Below are positions 21,873-33,402 of a DNA stretch of 64,000 nucleotides, piece after piece (the stretch's first letter is position 1; every line of letters begins with the position of its first letter). The notes under the pieces are model-generated. The model did not search any database and was not told the origin of the DNA. It worked only from the letters and a program-made list of their open reading frames with translations. Position numbers and translations under genes: made by a program. Origin of the DNA: Nemertoderma westbladi (taxonomy: Eukaryota > Xenacoelomorpha > Nemertodermatida > Nemertodermatidae); assembly GCA_032718475.1 (NCBI GenBank), contig JAUCBJ010006404.1, positions 1 through 64,000 on the forward strand. The letters run 5' to 3'.

Positions 21873-23648
21873 GGCGTAGGTGTAGGTGTAGGTGTAGGTG
21901 TAGGTGTAGGTGTAGGTGTAGGTGTAGGTGTAGGTGTAGGTGTAGGTGTAGGTGTAGGTGTAGGTGTAGGTGTAGGTGTAGGTGTAGGTGTAGGTGTAGG
22001 TGTAGGTGTAGGTGTAGGTGTAGGTGTAGGTGTAGGTTAGGTGTAGGTGTAGGTGTAGGTGTAGGTGTGTAGGTGTAGGTGTAGGTGTAGGTGTAGGTGT
22101 AGGTGTAGGTGTAGGTGTAGGTGTAGGTGTAGGTGTAGGTGTAGGTGTAGGTGTAGGTGTAGGTGTAGGTGTAGTGTAGGTGTAGGTGTAGGTGTAGGTG
22201 TAGGTGTAGGTGTAGGTGTAGGTGTAGGTGTAGGTGTAGGTGTAGGTGTAGGTGTAGGTGTAGGTGTAGGTGTAGGTGTAGGTGTAGGTGTAGGTGTAGG
22301 TGTAGGTGTAGGTGTAGGTGTAGGTGTAGGTGTAGGTGTAGGTGTAGGTGTAGGTGTAGGTGTAGGTGTAGGTGTAGGTGTAGGTGTAGGTGTAGGTGTA
22401 GGTGTAGGTGTAGGTGTAGGTGTAGGTGTAGGTGTAGGTGTAGGTGTAGGTGTAGGTGTAGGTGTAGGTGTAGGTGTAGGTGTAGGTGTAGGTGTAGGTG
22501 TAGGTGTAGGTGTAGGTGTAGGTGTAGGTGTAGGTGTAGGTGTAGGTGTAGGTGTAGGTGTAGGTGTAGGTGTAGGTGTAGGTGTAGGTGTAGGTTTAGG
22601 TTAGGTGTAGGTGTAGGTGTAGGTGTAGGTGTAGGTGTAGGTGTAGGTGTAGGCGTAGGTAGGTGTAGGTGTAGGTGTAGGTGTAGGTGTAGGTGTAGGT
22701 GTAGGTGTAGGTGTAGGTGTAGGTGTAGGTGTAGGTGTAGGTGTAGGTGTAGGTGTAGGTGTAGGTGTAGGTGTAGGTGTAGGTGTAGGTGTAGGTGTAG
22801 GTGTAGGTGTAGGTGTAGGTGTAGGTGTAGGTGTAGGTGTAGTGTAGGTGTAGGTGTAGGTGTAGGTGTAGGTGTAGGTGTAGGTGTAGGTGTAGGTGTA
22901 GGTGTAGGTGTAGGTGTAGGTGTAGGTGTAGGTGTAGGTGTAGGTGTAGGTGTAGGTGTAGGTGTAGGTGTAGGTGTAGGTGTAGGTGTAGGTGTAGGTG
23001 TAGGTGTAGGTGTAGGTGTAGGTGTAGGTGTAGGTGTAGGTGTAGGTGTAGGTGTAGGTGTAGGTGTAGGTGTAGGTGTAGGTGTAGGTGTAGGTGTAGG
23101 TGTAGGTGTAGGTGTAGGTGTAGGTGTAGGTGTAGGTGTAGGTGTAGGTGTAGGTGTAGGTGTAGGTGTAGGTGTAGGTGTAGGTGTAGGTGTAGGTGTA
23201 GGTGTAGGTGTAGGTGTAGGTGTAGGTGTAGGTGTTGGTGTAGGTGTAGGTTTAGGTTTAGGTGTAGGTGTAGGTGTAGGTGTAGGTGTAGGTGTAGGTG
23301 TAGGTGTAGGTGTAGGCGTATGTGTAGGTGTAGGTGTAGGTGTAGGTGTAGGTGTAGGTGTAGGTGTAGGTGTAGGTGTAGGTGTAGGTGTAGGTGTAGG
23401 TGTAGGTGTAGGTGTAGGTGTAGGTGTAGGTGTAGGTGTAGGTGTAGGTGTAGGTGTAGGTGTAGGTGTAGGTGTAGGTGTAGGTGTAGGTGTAGGTGTA
23501 GGTGTAGGTGTAGGTGTAGGTGTAGATGTAGGTGTAGGTGTAGGTGTAGGTGTAGGTGTAGGTGTAGATGTAGGTGTAGGTGTAGGTGTAGGTGTAGGTG
23601 TAGGTGTAGGTGTAGGTGTAGGTGTAGGTGTAGGTGTAGGTGTAGGTG
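21873..23648 (+). repeat. (GGTGTA)n hexamer array, about 1.78 kb
   Basis: Nearly uninterrupted GGTGTA with a few slips (GTAGTGTAGG at about 22,171 and 22,840, GGTTAGG at 22,036 and 22,598, GGTGTTGG and GGTTTAGG near 23,232-23,262, GATGTA near 23,525 and 23,567). The slips shift phase. Long frames of Thr-Pro, His-Leu, Tyr-Thr, Val-Gly or Cys-Arg are pure products of the hexamer. The G-rich strand is the plus strand. Confidence 0.98.
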
Positions 23649-24150
23649 ACAACTCCACCTCCCCTTCTCCATGTAGATCGTGGCACAATAAAAGTAGCCG
23701 TGTAAAAGCCGAACATAAAAAAAACAGTTTAACAGTTTATTCTTGAAGAAAAATAAATTAATGCGCCTTCAGATCAATACGTAGATGAGTGCGATACACT
23801 GTATTGCGGTGTATTGCGGTGTATAGCGGTGTTCGGCTTCCATGCATACAACCTTCATACGCACAACAACCGCCTTGTCGCTTTCAAATGCTAATTAAAA
23901 TTATTGTTGTGTATAGAAAGGTGTGTGCTAGCCATATATATTATCATCATTTCATAATATTTGCACGGCCTTGAGAAACACATCAGTTCAAACTTTATAT
24001 GAATATTATTTGGGGTTTATTTAGTAAATTACTGTAATCTAATATAAAATATTGTTAAGCATAAGCAGTATGTAAACGAAAATGAGTAATGGCCGGATTC
24101 GTTTACGAAATGTCAGACTGGCCAATGATTATATATAGCTTTTAAATTTT
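23649..24150. other. Non-coding flank
   Basis: A short tandem repeat of TGTATTGCGG type lies at about 23,800-23,832. Nothing else recognised. Confidence 0.4.
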
Positions 24151-24153
24151 CGC

Positions 24154-24427
24154 CCATGTGAAGAATACCAGGATTTCACTTTTCGGTCGACTTTTTGTTG
24201 GAATTTTATATATTATGAAAATTTTTTCTAAATTTATCTTTATTAAGTGTTTTATAGCGCTCATTTATGTCTTATAACCTTTACATATAATAATTCGATT
24301 ACTGTTTTGGTTAGATTCAGCCCTTTTGTAACCTGTGTTTTTGGTGAAAACCTGGTATTCTTCACATGGGGGTAACTGCAAAGTGAAATATAACGGCAGA
24401 AAGTCTGGTATTCTTCACATGGGCCTA
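24154..24427. mobile_element. MITE-like element with about 20-bp inverted ends
   Basis: CCCATGTGAAGAATACCAG at about 24,156-24,174 is repeated as CTGGTATTCTTCACATGGG at about 24,406-24,424, and a further inverse copy lies at about 24,352-24,370. The interior holds an inverted copy of the AACCAAAACAATAA-type motif near 24,303-24,335. No coding frame. Confidence 0.6.
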
Positions 24428-25740
24428 AATTTTTGTTCAACTCACAGTTTTATTGAAATACTTTATCAGTTAGAACTTGCGCACAACTTTAATTCAGAAA
24501 TTAGGCTGAGTGTATAATTTAACATTAATCACTTCATAAAAATATACCAACCTAGTATTTAAAACAACTAGACTGCTGTGTACTCTTGTCAATACAGTTT
24601 GGCTGCAAAGTTTTCTTGTTTACCTTCCTTTTCAAATAATATTCTTTAAATCCGAAGAGTAAAATAATGAGAGTAACAATTTCGATTTTACATAATAATA
24701 ATCTGCAACCAAAAACCAATAGCTAAAACTGTTTTATTTTTTAGGTCAGCGCGACAGCGAAAAGCATTGCTGAAAACTCATATCGAATGCCAATTACGAA
24801 AAGAACTGAAGAAAATCATTGGTACAATAATAAGAAAAAAACTCCACAATCCCCTTTATAAAATAATAACTATATGCAAAAATGAACTTATACATTGACA
24901 CCCCTGTATGTTATTCTTGAGTCTAATTGGTCGTAATAGGATTCAATGCACATGTACATGTATAATATTGATGTTGCCGGCATGCCAACCAGTGAGCATG
25001 AATGCATAAAAGGGATTGGTTGAATTACTGAGCTGTTGGTTGGATAGTACAGTATTTGGGAAGAACTACATAAACTGCATAGGACTGAAGTAATTATAGT
25101 TTCAACTTATTATACTGGGAAACATTTGGCCTACTAGTAGGGTGGATGCAGTGGGGTAATTACCATTGTTGGATAAACCATTAAAATAATATGACATCTG
25201 GCTGCCATATGTAGTAAATTACTGAAGCCAGAGTATAAAAGATGTTATTATTTCTATTTAGTCACAAGAAACTGGTAGTAAAATTGGTCATGTGAGTTTA
25301 CAAAATATTCGTGTTTCTTTGTCTAATAATAATAATATCATGAAAGGCAATGACCTCTGGTATCTAGCTGCTCGTCAAATAAAAATGGGTTCCTCTTGAG
25401 TGCAAGTGACCAAGTAATATTCATTCATATGCTTGATACCCGCTCAGATAACTTTGGTTATGGTTAATACACAACACAATATAAAGTAAAGTGTTAATAT
25501 GTTTGGGAGCATATTTTAGGTTTATTAAGCCAGGGGATATGCCTGTTTCCCACAGTATACAATTCCATTCCAAAAAGAGATTAACATATATATTTTTATA
25601 TTTTTTTTATATATTTCAACACATAAACCAATGAAGATTATTAGTGCCAACACGATACAGAATAATTGATGCACATGTAGGCCTACAGTAGTAGTACAGA
25701 TTCATAAATTCAAAAATTAATAATTATTATAATATTGCAC
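24428..25740. other. Non-coding; fragment of a SINE 3' region
   Basis: About 25,518-25,560 (GGTTTATTAAGCCAGGGGAT, CCCACAGTA) is a diverged inverted copy of the 3' part of the SINE at 43,721. The region just left of 25,760 would be the 3' untranslated part of the LINE on the minus strand. Confidence 0.45.
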
Positions 25741-25761
25741 GCACATGTGAAAAATATTAAC

Positions 25762-26380
25762 TTAAACTGATCTGCACTCCAGAACACGCTCTCTTTGACG
25801 AAAAGTATCAAATAAATACCGACCCAGGTTTACCAACTTAGCTTTGTTGCTGTTCCCCCCAAGTAACTCACGGAATTTACCCTCAGTTGGGTTGTTTAAA
25901 TAACGCACACTGAAATATTTCTCGCGAATTTCAGTAAAACTATCACACACCAGTAGGAAATGAAATTCATCTTCAATGGCGTTGATATTGCACAATGGAC
26001 AAATTCTTGCTTCCCTGGGTATCCTGTACCACCTACCCCATTCAATCAGCAGTGCATGTGATTCTCATTAAACCAGTGTGACCACGTAGCATCGATAGAT
26101 AGTTTTCCAAGCCAAATTTAACTTTCACATAATGTAACCCCTTGGGTGACTGGTCAATCGATCCCCACCACGCCTGTATAAACTGCGCCTGTAATCTATC
26201 TTTCACATTAGAAAGAATAAAGAAACACCATATCATTCCCCACCCCTTGATTATCCCAGGCCCCGCTAAACCCCAGATTATTTATTAAGTCACGCACAGA
26301 AGACGCCCAATTCTTACAATTACTACGAGTATTGATATCATTTAATTGCATCTCATACGCATGCTTAATAAGCCTATTAT
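25762..26380 (-). pseudogene. LINE C-terminal region with zinc-finger-like Cys/His motif
   Basis: Two frames, 26,236-26,042 and 25,995-25,762, continue the LINE protein after its reverse transcriptase. The first includes KGLHYVKVKFGLENYLSMLR. The second begins with MCNINAIEDEFHFLLVCDSF, the IEDEFHFLLVC signature found at the C-terminus of many APE-type LINE proteins. The frames differ, so at least two frameshifts separate them from the reverse transcriptase. Not functional as it stands. Confidence 0.8.
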
Positions 26381-26382
26381 CA

Positions 26383-27381
26383 TTACACTTTACAAAGTTT
26401 CAGCCAAAACTTTATAATTCTCAAATGCCTATCCAATATAAGCGGAAATACTCCGGATTCCCCATAGACCATAAAATTGGGAGTCGTCAGTTTAACTCCA
26501 AGTTGCCGCTTCAAAAATTTTAATTGCACGCGTTCTGTTTCAACCGACGATTGAAAACCCCACACTTCACTACCGTACAATAAAATAGGTTTCACTAATG
26601 AATTAAACAGTTCACAGGCCAACTTAAAGTCGGTTGTAGGAAAATTGACTAAATATTTTAGCAGCGCAAATTGCGCTTTCTCGCCTTTGTCTGCCAGACA
26701 TTTCTGTGCAGTTGCAAAGCTACCACCACTAGTAAATATAACTCCTAAATATGTATAGTCGCTAACAACCTTGACCTCGTGGCCGTTAAACATCCATTTT
26801 TCATGCATCGAAACTTGGCCTCCTTTCCTGAAAATTACTACGTTTGATTTATCGAGGTTAACAGTTAGCGACCAATATGCACAATAATTACTCAACACAT
26901 CAAACGCATGTTGCAGATCTTCCACTGAGTTAGCTATAAGCACAATATCATCTGCGTAAAGTAATAACAATAGTTTGAGAACACCAATAGAGATACCTTG
27001 TACACCATTATTATGCAGTTCGGCTTCTATATCATTTAAAAATAAATTGAACAACAAGGGACTGAGACATTCGCCTTGCCGTACTCTTAACCAACAAATA
27101 AACTCATTGGAATAAACACCATCTACCCGAACGCGAGATTTAACTGAGTTGTACATACTTTTGATTACATTTAACACATTCCCCGAAAACCCCAGCTTTA
27201 GTAGCTTAACCCACAATGCACTTCTATCAACGCAATCGAATGCTTTCCTTAGGTCAACAAATGCACAATATATTTTACCTATACCACTAGTTACAAAATG
27301 ATCAATTATAGATTTAAGTATAAATATTTGGTCTACTGTAGCGCGGCCCCAACGAAACCCTGATTGGGATTCAATAACCAC
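26383..27381 (-). pseudogene. LINE reverse transcriptase, palm and thumb
   Basis: A 332-codon frame with the core of a non-LTR reverse transcriptase. FVDLRKAFD (residues 41-49) supplies the first catalytic Asp, RQGECLSPLLFN (101-112) is the conserved template-grip block, and YADD at 142-145 holds the catalytic Asp pair. Further on are the FRKGG and YLGVIF blocks and the PILLYGSEVWGF block of the thumb/connection. In the family, this enzyme copies element RNA at the nicked chromosomal target. The frame starts inside the domain; residues before GFRWGRATVDQIF come from another frame at 27,449-27,781. The catalytic residues are intact but the element is frameshifted and split, so I call it a pseudogene. 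The clade is APE-type; a more exact placement needs a tree. Confidence 0.93.
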
Positions 27382-27448
27382 TCCAAATCCTTCGGACCAC
27401 CATTGTAGTCGTAATTAAAAGCCAATGTGAATAGCTTACCAAATGCAC

Positions 27449-28435
27449 TTAATAGAGTATACCTCTGTAGTTATTTGGGTCTCTCAAATCGCCCTTCTTC
27501 TTAAAAATAGGAGACACTATACCAGTAGACCAGCTATCCGGAAAATAACCGCACTGTAAAGCTACGTTAAAAATACTGGTTACGGTTGGAACTAGAGCCT
27601 GCGCCCCATCAATGAAAAATTCATTTAGAATACCATCGAATCCAGGTGCCTTATTCCTACGTAACTTTAAAATGGTGTTGGCCACCTCCTCCTCCTCGAT
27701 GGGCGAGCCCTTGCTGTTGGTCGTAATCATTTGCACCGGGTGGGCTGATTCCCATATCCTGAAAACTAGAGCCAGTGTCATTTAACGCTGTAAAATGTGC
27801 TTCAAAAGTTTCAACACTAACCGGTGATTTACTGCATTTACTACCGTTAGCACCTTCACAACTGCGCCTTAGCAGCTTCCAAAACTTTTTTGTATCCGCA
27901 ACTTTGTAGTTGCGTAGCGCATCTGATTTCTCACAATTATAGTCATATCGCGCTTTGCGCAATGTTTTTTTATATTTACTACGCTTTTGGACCATTATAG
28001 CACAGGAAGTAGAATCCTTAGATTCTTTGAAACACCCTAATGAATGTTTAAATGCATCCCTAGCTAAGGCACAGTTCTCATCGAACCACGGCGCACTAGG
28101 CCTACCACTACTGCAACTGTTAGACACATTACTAGTATTTGGATCAACTTTAAAATATAAATCGGCTACATCACATAATATGTCCGTAAAATCATTAACG
28201 GCTACATCAACTTTACTGCTGGTTAGCGGCTCCAGACAAGTCACATTGTCTAGGACCTCGTCAAACCTAGATTGTATCTGTTCCGAGCTAAGTATGTCCT
28301 TGAAAGGGTCCCGCTGCGAAGGACGATATTTGTATTTATTGCCGGCGTCACTTGGGAGGCCACCAGCAGTATTGTTAATATTACTGTTATTGTTAACATT
28401 TTTCCACTTCTGAACAAACCCATTATATTACACCT
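27449..28435 (-). pseudogene. LINE linker and start of reverse transcriptase
   Basis: Frame 27,781-27,449 contains LRRNKAPGFDGILNEFF and YFPDSWSTGIVSPIFKKKGD, the opening blocks of a LINE reverse transcriptase. Frame 28,244-27,657 holds the linker that usually lies between endonuclease and polymerase, with APWFDENCALARDAF and many basic residues. The two frames overlap and differ, so a frameshift lies near 27,660-27,780. Confidence 0.88.
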
Positions 28436-29012
28436 TTAATTACAGTTGCAACAGCTCATCTCCAATTTATTGTTAACATTGACATTAGTATTACTTGCAC
28501 CGAGACTAAACGTTGCTGATACTACACAATGGTGGGATATAATATTGGGGTCATTTATTATAAAATCATAACAACAATTGATAAGATCAATGTCTCCCAA
28601 AAAATAATCAATTGTTGATTTACGTAAACCGCAACGTCCGCCATCCGCAAAAAATGTACAAGCTCCCACGCCTCTATCAGCGCCTACCCGTCCATTGAAC
28701 ACTTTCAGCGTAGTAGACCGGCATAGAGATATAAGTTTTTCTCCATGCCGATTAACAGTACTGTCCATGTTACTGTGCAGCCTCATCTCACTGGGTAATA
28801 CAGAATCATCAAAAATATAATCGTCTGGCTTTCTAAACCAACATAATAGGAATCATTTGCAATGTAATCTTCCAAGGTACCTGTCCTTGCATTGAGGTCA
28901 CCAACAATTAAAATACTTGCTTGGCTACAGTACAGGGAAATTCCCTCCAGCAACCTATCAAACACACTACCGGTATCATTTATATTGCTAGTTGATGTAT
29001 CCGGTGGGTACG
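28436..29012 (-). pseudogene. LINE endonuclease, C-terminal half
   Basis: Frame 28,965-28,783 has ASILIVGDLNARTG, the GDxNAR block of the exonuclease-endonuclease-phosphatase (APE-like) fold. Frame 28,786-28,436 continues with LRKSTIDYFLGD and SHHCVVSATF, which correspond to the later catalytic Asp and His regions. In the family this domain nicks the target DNA. Upstream (to 29,012) the frame reads PPDTSTSNIND and is then cut by the inserted element at 29,013. Confidence 0.88.
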
Positions 29013-29566
29013 GTGGCCCATAACTGTCACAGGATATAAAAAGGAACGGCAGAAATTAAAAAGCCACGGCAGAAATTAAAAAGCCACGGCAGAAATTAAA
29101 GAAGCTACGGCAGAAATTAAAAAGCCACGGCAGAAATTAAAGAAGCTACGGCAGAAATTAAAAAGCCACGGCAGAAATTAAAAAGCCATGATTATTACAA
29201 TACATTATAGCAAATATTTTTTCCTACCTATTTTTACCTTACCTTTACTTTTCACCAATTTTTTCTACTTTTTTTACCTATTTTTTTTTTATTATTTTTT
29301 TTACCATTTTTTTACTGGCCGATAGCAATAGCTTGCAGTCGGCACTCATACTCATATAATCTAGCAATAGCAGTTGCTTTTTAATTTCTGCCGTGGCTTT
29401 TAAATTTCTGCCGTGGCTTTTAATTTCTGCCGTGGCTTTTTAATTTCTGCCGTAGCTTCTTTAATTTCTGCCGTGGCTTTTTAATTTCTGCCGTGGCTTT
29501 TTAATTTCTGCCGTGGCTTTATAATTTCTGCCGTTCCTTTTTATATACTGTGACAGTTATGGGCCA
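29013..29566. mobile_element. 554-bp foldback element inserted in the LINE endonuclease
   Basis: The ends are GTGGCCCATAACTGTCACAG and, inverted, CTGTGACAGTTATGGGCCA. Each arm contains tandem copies of a roughly 20-bp unit, ACGGCAGAAATTAAAAAGCC, at about 29,043-29,190 and inverted at about 29,376-29,535. The centre is pyrimidine-rich (about 29,215-29,300). ACG lies on both sides (29,010-29,012 and 29,567-29,569); removing the element and one ACG puts the two endonuclease halves in register (…TLPT followed by YPPD…), which supports a 3-bp duplication. Confidence 0.85.
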
Positions 29567-29569
29567 ACG

Positions 29570-30049
29570 TAGGTAGGGTATATGCAGCACACAAAATTAA
29601 ATCTTTTCCAAGCTTTGAACCTGGCTTGCCTTCAAATTTTAACCATAAAAGATCTTCAGTAGCAAAATCCGCTAATTGGCTAACTTTTAATCCCAGAGAA
29701 TCTGATACATATACATTTTATACAGATACTCCCCCGCTATACCTTTTAGCCTTCCTATGTTTCTACATACCTCGAATGGCTTACTAAAACCAGCTATATT
29801 TACATTACGAATATTGTCTGGAGACAGCCAGGTCTCCACACAGACAAAAATATCGTGCTCTGAAATAGTTTCGCAAAATTTAGGATCAGCTACCGCAGTT
29901 GTTAACCCTTCCACATTCAAGAGTCCCACCTTCAGTCGTTTATCATTGCGATTCGTCTGAGTGTGTCTCAGTTTTGAATTTTTAAATCCTATCGCGTCTG
30001 GTTGGCCGTGTCGGCTAGAAAACCCCCCGACCTGTCTCTGATTTTCCAA
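29570..30049 (-). pseudogene. LINE endonuclease, N-terminal half
   Basis: Frame 30,049-29,687 includes LKVGLLNVEGLTTAV and HDIFVCVETWLSPDN. These are the first two blocks of the APE-like endonuclease, the second with the catalytic Glu of the ETW motif. From about 29,690 to 29,570 another frame continues with EDLLWLKFEGKPGS and ILCAAYTLPT up to the inserted element. At least one frameshift separates the two pieces. Confidence 0.87.
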
Positions 30050-30330
30050 TCCCCGCTAACGCCCGCCATATCCCTCTCAATAACAATTACTGATGTTTGC
30101 TGTTGTGAGCCCTGGCTACCCACAGCCGACTCCAAACAACCGTCTAGGTTTGGTCCCGGGTTCAACCCCTCGCCCGGGATAGGGGCCCCAGAACTCCGAC
30201 CGGGTTCTAACTGGGAGCCATCTGTTCGCCTGCTGGACGATGGAGGGTTATCCTGATCAATGCATCTAGCTAGCTCCGATGGTGTCGGTTCGTTCGTCGG
30301 TGTCGGTTCAACTATTAATATTAACAACTA
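29989..30330 (-). pseudogene. LINE 5' coding region, low complexity
   Basis: A 112-codon frame rich in Pro, Ser and Gly (GAPIPGEGLNPGPNLDG) that runs towards the endonuclease frame in a different phase. It is most likely the N-terminal extension of the LINE protein or the end of its first protein. No nucleic-acid-binding motif is visible. Confidence 0.55.
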
Positions 30331-30980
30331 TCAACATTTAAAGAAACATAAAAGCCAAACACGGCAAACATTATTTTGTGAGTTCTGTATATAATATTAG
30401 CAATATGATTAACATACCGGAGGATTACACCAATAACTAGACCTATATTTTGTATAAAATTTATATGACTTTTATGTCTGCCTTGAAAAAAGTTAATACT
30501 AAGTAGTACAAAAAATAAATGATGAAAAAAGTATATTATTGTATATCAGTACGTGCTAACCCCTACTCGTCATCAGCTAACCATAATTAGCCTAACCTAT
30601 CTTAACTCCCGCCGCAAGACCTAATTATTGCACCCGCAAAATCAAACATGCTGTTCTTTGCAGCGCTGAGCTGAACTATGAGCAGCATTGAATGGGCTTC
30701 AGGATTTAGAAGTCACACAGAATACGTCGGAAACTTAACCCTATTGGTACCGGGCTATAAAATGTTGTACAAATACCGGGGGGGGGGGGGGGGGGTCATA
30801 TTGACCCCCCCTCCCAAATCTACAAATTTTTACGAAAACGTAAACCCCTGTACAACTCAAAGCACAATGAATTAACAATATAACACAGTTATTGTATGAC
30901 AATGCCATTGTTGGCGCAAAGTGTGGCTCGACTGCTTGGCCACAGGGCCTTAATTTTAATTACTACCCATGGCATTTTGG
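30331..30980. other. Non-coding; poly-G tract with flanking hairpin-family sequence
   Basis: 18 G at 30,778-30,795 are followed by TTGACCCCCCCTCCCAAATC and TACAAATTTTTACGAAAACG, similar to the C/G-run part of the elements at 17.1-18.9 kb. No coding frame. Confidence 0.5.
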
Positions 30981-30984
30981 TTTC

Positions 30985-31865
30985 TGGGATGCCGAAGTCC
31001 ATACGGAATTAATTCCGTAACAAAGATCCAAACTGGATTTCCACCAAATAGATCAACAATAGCTCAGATACTAGCGCTACAGAGGCTGGTTGAAGGAATT
31101 ATGTCAAAGAACCTTCTCGCAGTTCTATCTTTAAGAAAGCCTTTAAGAAAGCATTCGACTCCATCAATATAGGTAAAACGCTGGCAGATCAGATATTATG
31201 TGACCATATGGTGGAACTGAGAGTTCTTCTCCATCTGGACTGGCGTACTGCAAGACAACACATTGATGCCACTACTATTCAAGATTGTATTGAATGACAA
31301 CAAAGAGAGAATATCTTGGATTGATACTACAAGAATGTAGAGACGGTAGATATCTGGCAAGAACTGCAGTCACAGACACAGATATTGCAGATGACATCAC
31401 CCTGCTTTCAAAAAAACTCGCAGATGCACAGCTTCTACTGGACACCACCTACTGAATGTCACCTGAAAACCAAGTTCCTTCAAGCCAGAGTGGAAAATGT
31501 TTCTTTATACGGGGGTAGGATGGGGATGGGACCTGGACACTACTGATGAAATCACTTGAACAGTGAATTGATGGTGCAAACATCCAAGCTTTATGGTACA
31601 ATACCATGTGTATCAAGCACCCTCCATGAACGCAAATAACGATTCTGTGGGCACTGCTGGATAAGTAAACATGAGGTCATCTCAGATCTAAATTTCTAGC
31701 AACTAACACATGGAAAGCGTAGTCGTGGACGACCGGCTATAACATTATATAGACCAGCTTGAAAGGGATACTGAACTTGAGAGAAACGAAATTGTGACAA
31801 CTATGGAGAATCTTGAAGCCTGGAAGTATCTCATTTCGACTGTCCGAGTTTGACTGGCGTCGTAG
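30985..31865 (+). pseudogene. RTE-like LINE reverse transcriptase remnant
   Basis: Pieces of one protein are readable across several frames: TGFPPNRSTIAQILALQRLV near 31,040-31,095; GVLQDNTLMPLLFKIVLND near 31,245-31,300; DIADDITLLS near 31,380-31,410, a degenerate form of the F/YADD catalytic box with Ile in place of the aromatic; and the C-terminal YIDQLERDTELERNEI region near 31,745-31,800 ending STVRV. The same C-terminal sequence is found at 37,180-37,297. Many frameshifts and stops; a dead copy. Confidence 0.8.
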
Positions 31866-33165
31866 TATCATTATGTTACCAATTTAGTTTATGATTTGTA
31901 TTGATTTGTTTTGTTTTGATTTGATTTGTTTTGACAGTGGGAACCTAGGCCGAGTTGTAAAGTTTCATTGACATCTGATATTATTTATAGTTTAGCACAC
32001 ATGATATTATTGATGTAACAGTTAGTTTATATCACTGTATTTATACTATTATATTAGGTGTTGATAAGATCTGTAGTGTTATGAATACAGAACTGAGCTT
32101 CAAACCTGTTTTCAACCCTAGAGCTAGAGCAAAAGACCATCGTCTGTAACTCAATGGACTCATTCTGTGACTTAGAGGTCCTCTCAGTACTTGCAAATTC
32201 TGGGATCAGTCCAGTTCCAGTGTGCTTTTTTCTGTTCCAATGGTTTATAAGAACTGTTTCTGCAGTTTCTGCCTTAACTGCCTCTGTGAAGGCAGTATAG
32301 CCCTTCCTTACAGTGATCAGGTGATCTACTGCCTCACAGGCAAGAACCTCATGATACGTGTTGATCAGCAGCAGTGTGAAACTGGATCTCATATAGAATA
32401 TCCCTCATCAATATATATGATAACTGTGTGATTATGAGTGTATTTAGCTGATATTAGCACAATGTTGAGAGAATCTAATAAAAAAGGAATTAGTTACGGG
32501 CAAAAATTACCACAATCGAACTGAATTCGAAATCGAAATAATTTGAAATGCAAACAGCAATTCACCGATTCTGCAGTCCTAGTCTAAACCATTATTGACT
32601 GGTTGAATTCACTACACCCAGAATAAATGATAAACGTACTAGTAATATGACATGCATATAACGAACGCTAATGCTTGTCAGATTAATTTCAAGCACACCA
32701 ATGTTAAATAATTAATGAATTATGTAGATAATTGCAATAAATAAATTTCCGAACGAATGATTTAGTTTTACTGTGTTATATACATACTTTAGGCCTATTC
32801 TAAGAAAAGTAATTACACTATACTGGCCACATGTCGAATCATAGTCTTACAGAGGGTTAGCTTAAAAATATGGCGGCAGCAGCCAGCAGACAAAGAATGA
32901 CAGATTTTCCTATCAACGTCTAAAAAATTAATAACATTCCTTTGGCACAGCTTTGCAAAGTCGTCAATGAAGTCCGTGGTCCAATAATAAATTATAAAAA
33001 ATTTAATGAGAGACATTTCAGAACCTCATAGAAATGGTAATTAATTCCCAATGGTAATAAATATACGTGCTCAATCCGATAACTAGGCATATGGCAAGAT
33101 AATGAGTCATATCAAATCATAATTATGTAATGGCAAACTTAGAATACTTTCACCACGTTTCACTG
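31866..33165. other. Non-coding; one unassigned minus-strand frame
   Basis: A 112-codon minus-strand frame at 32,054-32,392 (with KAETAETVLINHWNRKKH) is not recognised. The rest is AT-rich without element ends I can define. Confidence 0.4.
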
Positions 33166-33330
33166 TCAACTACCTCCCCTTGACCGCTTGTCGAACTGAA
33201 GATTTTGCTGTAACTTCTGGGCATCATGTTTAGTACGCATCTCTTTGAACTCAGCAGACTCAGAGAGTGGAGGAAAACTGGGCAGTTTAGTTTTCAGTTT
33301 TCTACGGAGCCCGGGAGGGGACCTGTAAAA
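33166..33330 (-). pseudogene. LTR-retrotransposon integrase-tail-like fragment
   Basis: The minus frame reads RRKLKTKLPSFPPLSES, then EFKEMRTKHDAQKLQQNLQF and DKRSRG. A related reading occurs on the plus strand at 37,006-37,155. A (M/L)GRRLRTxLP start followed by charged helix and FD(K/E)RH is typical of the region just after the catalytic core in Ty3/gypsy integrases. No catalytic residues are present. The fragment is joined at 33,335 to units of the CTCGTG satellite found at 35.4 kb. Confidence 0.5.
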
Positions 33331-33334
33331 TATT

Positions 33335-33402
33335 TTTCTAACACGAGCCCTCGTGTTACTATCACGAGCTCTCATGATAGCTAACACGAGCCCTCATGAT
33401 GG
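33335..33402 (-). repeat. Short outlying block of the palindromic 22-bp satellite
   Basis: ACACGAGCCCTCGTGTTACT, ATCACGAGCTCTCATGATAG and AACACGAGCCCTCATGATGG are units of the array at 35,369-36,425 in the opposite orientation. Confidence 0.85.

Noticed and set aside
21745-23688. 647-codon Thr-Pro / His-Leu protein on the minus strand and Val-Gly, Cys-Arg frames on the plus strand
   Set aside because: All are translations of GGTGTA; slips change the dipeptide from Thr-Pro to His-Leu to Tyr-Thr, which no real protein would tolerate.
27955-28413. 152-codon plus-strand frame
   Set aside because: Antisense shadow of the LINE linker and endonuclease region.
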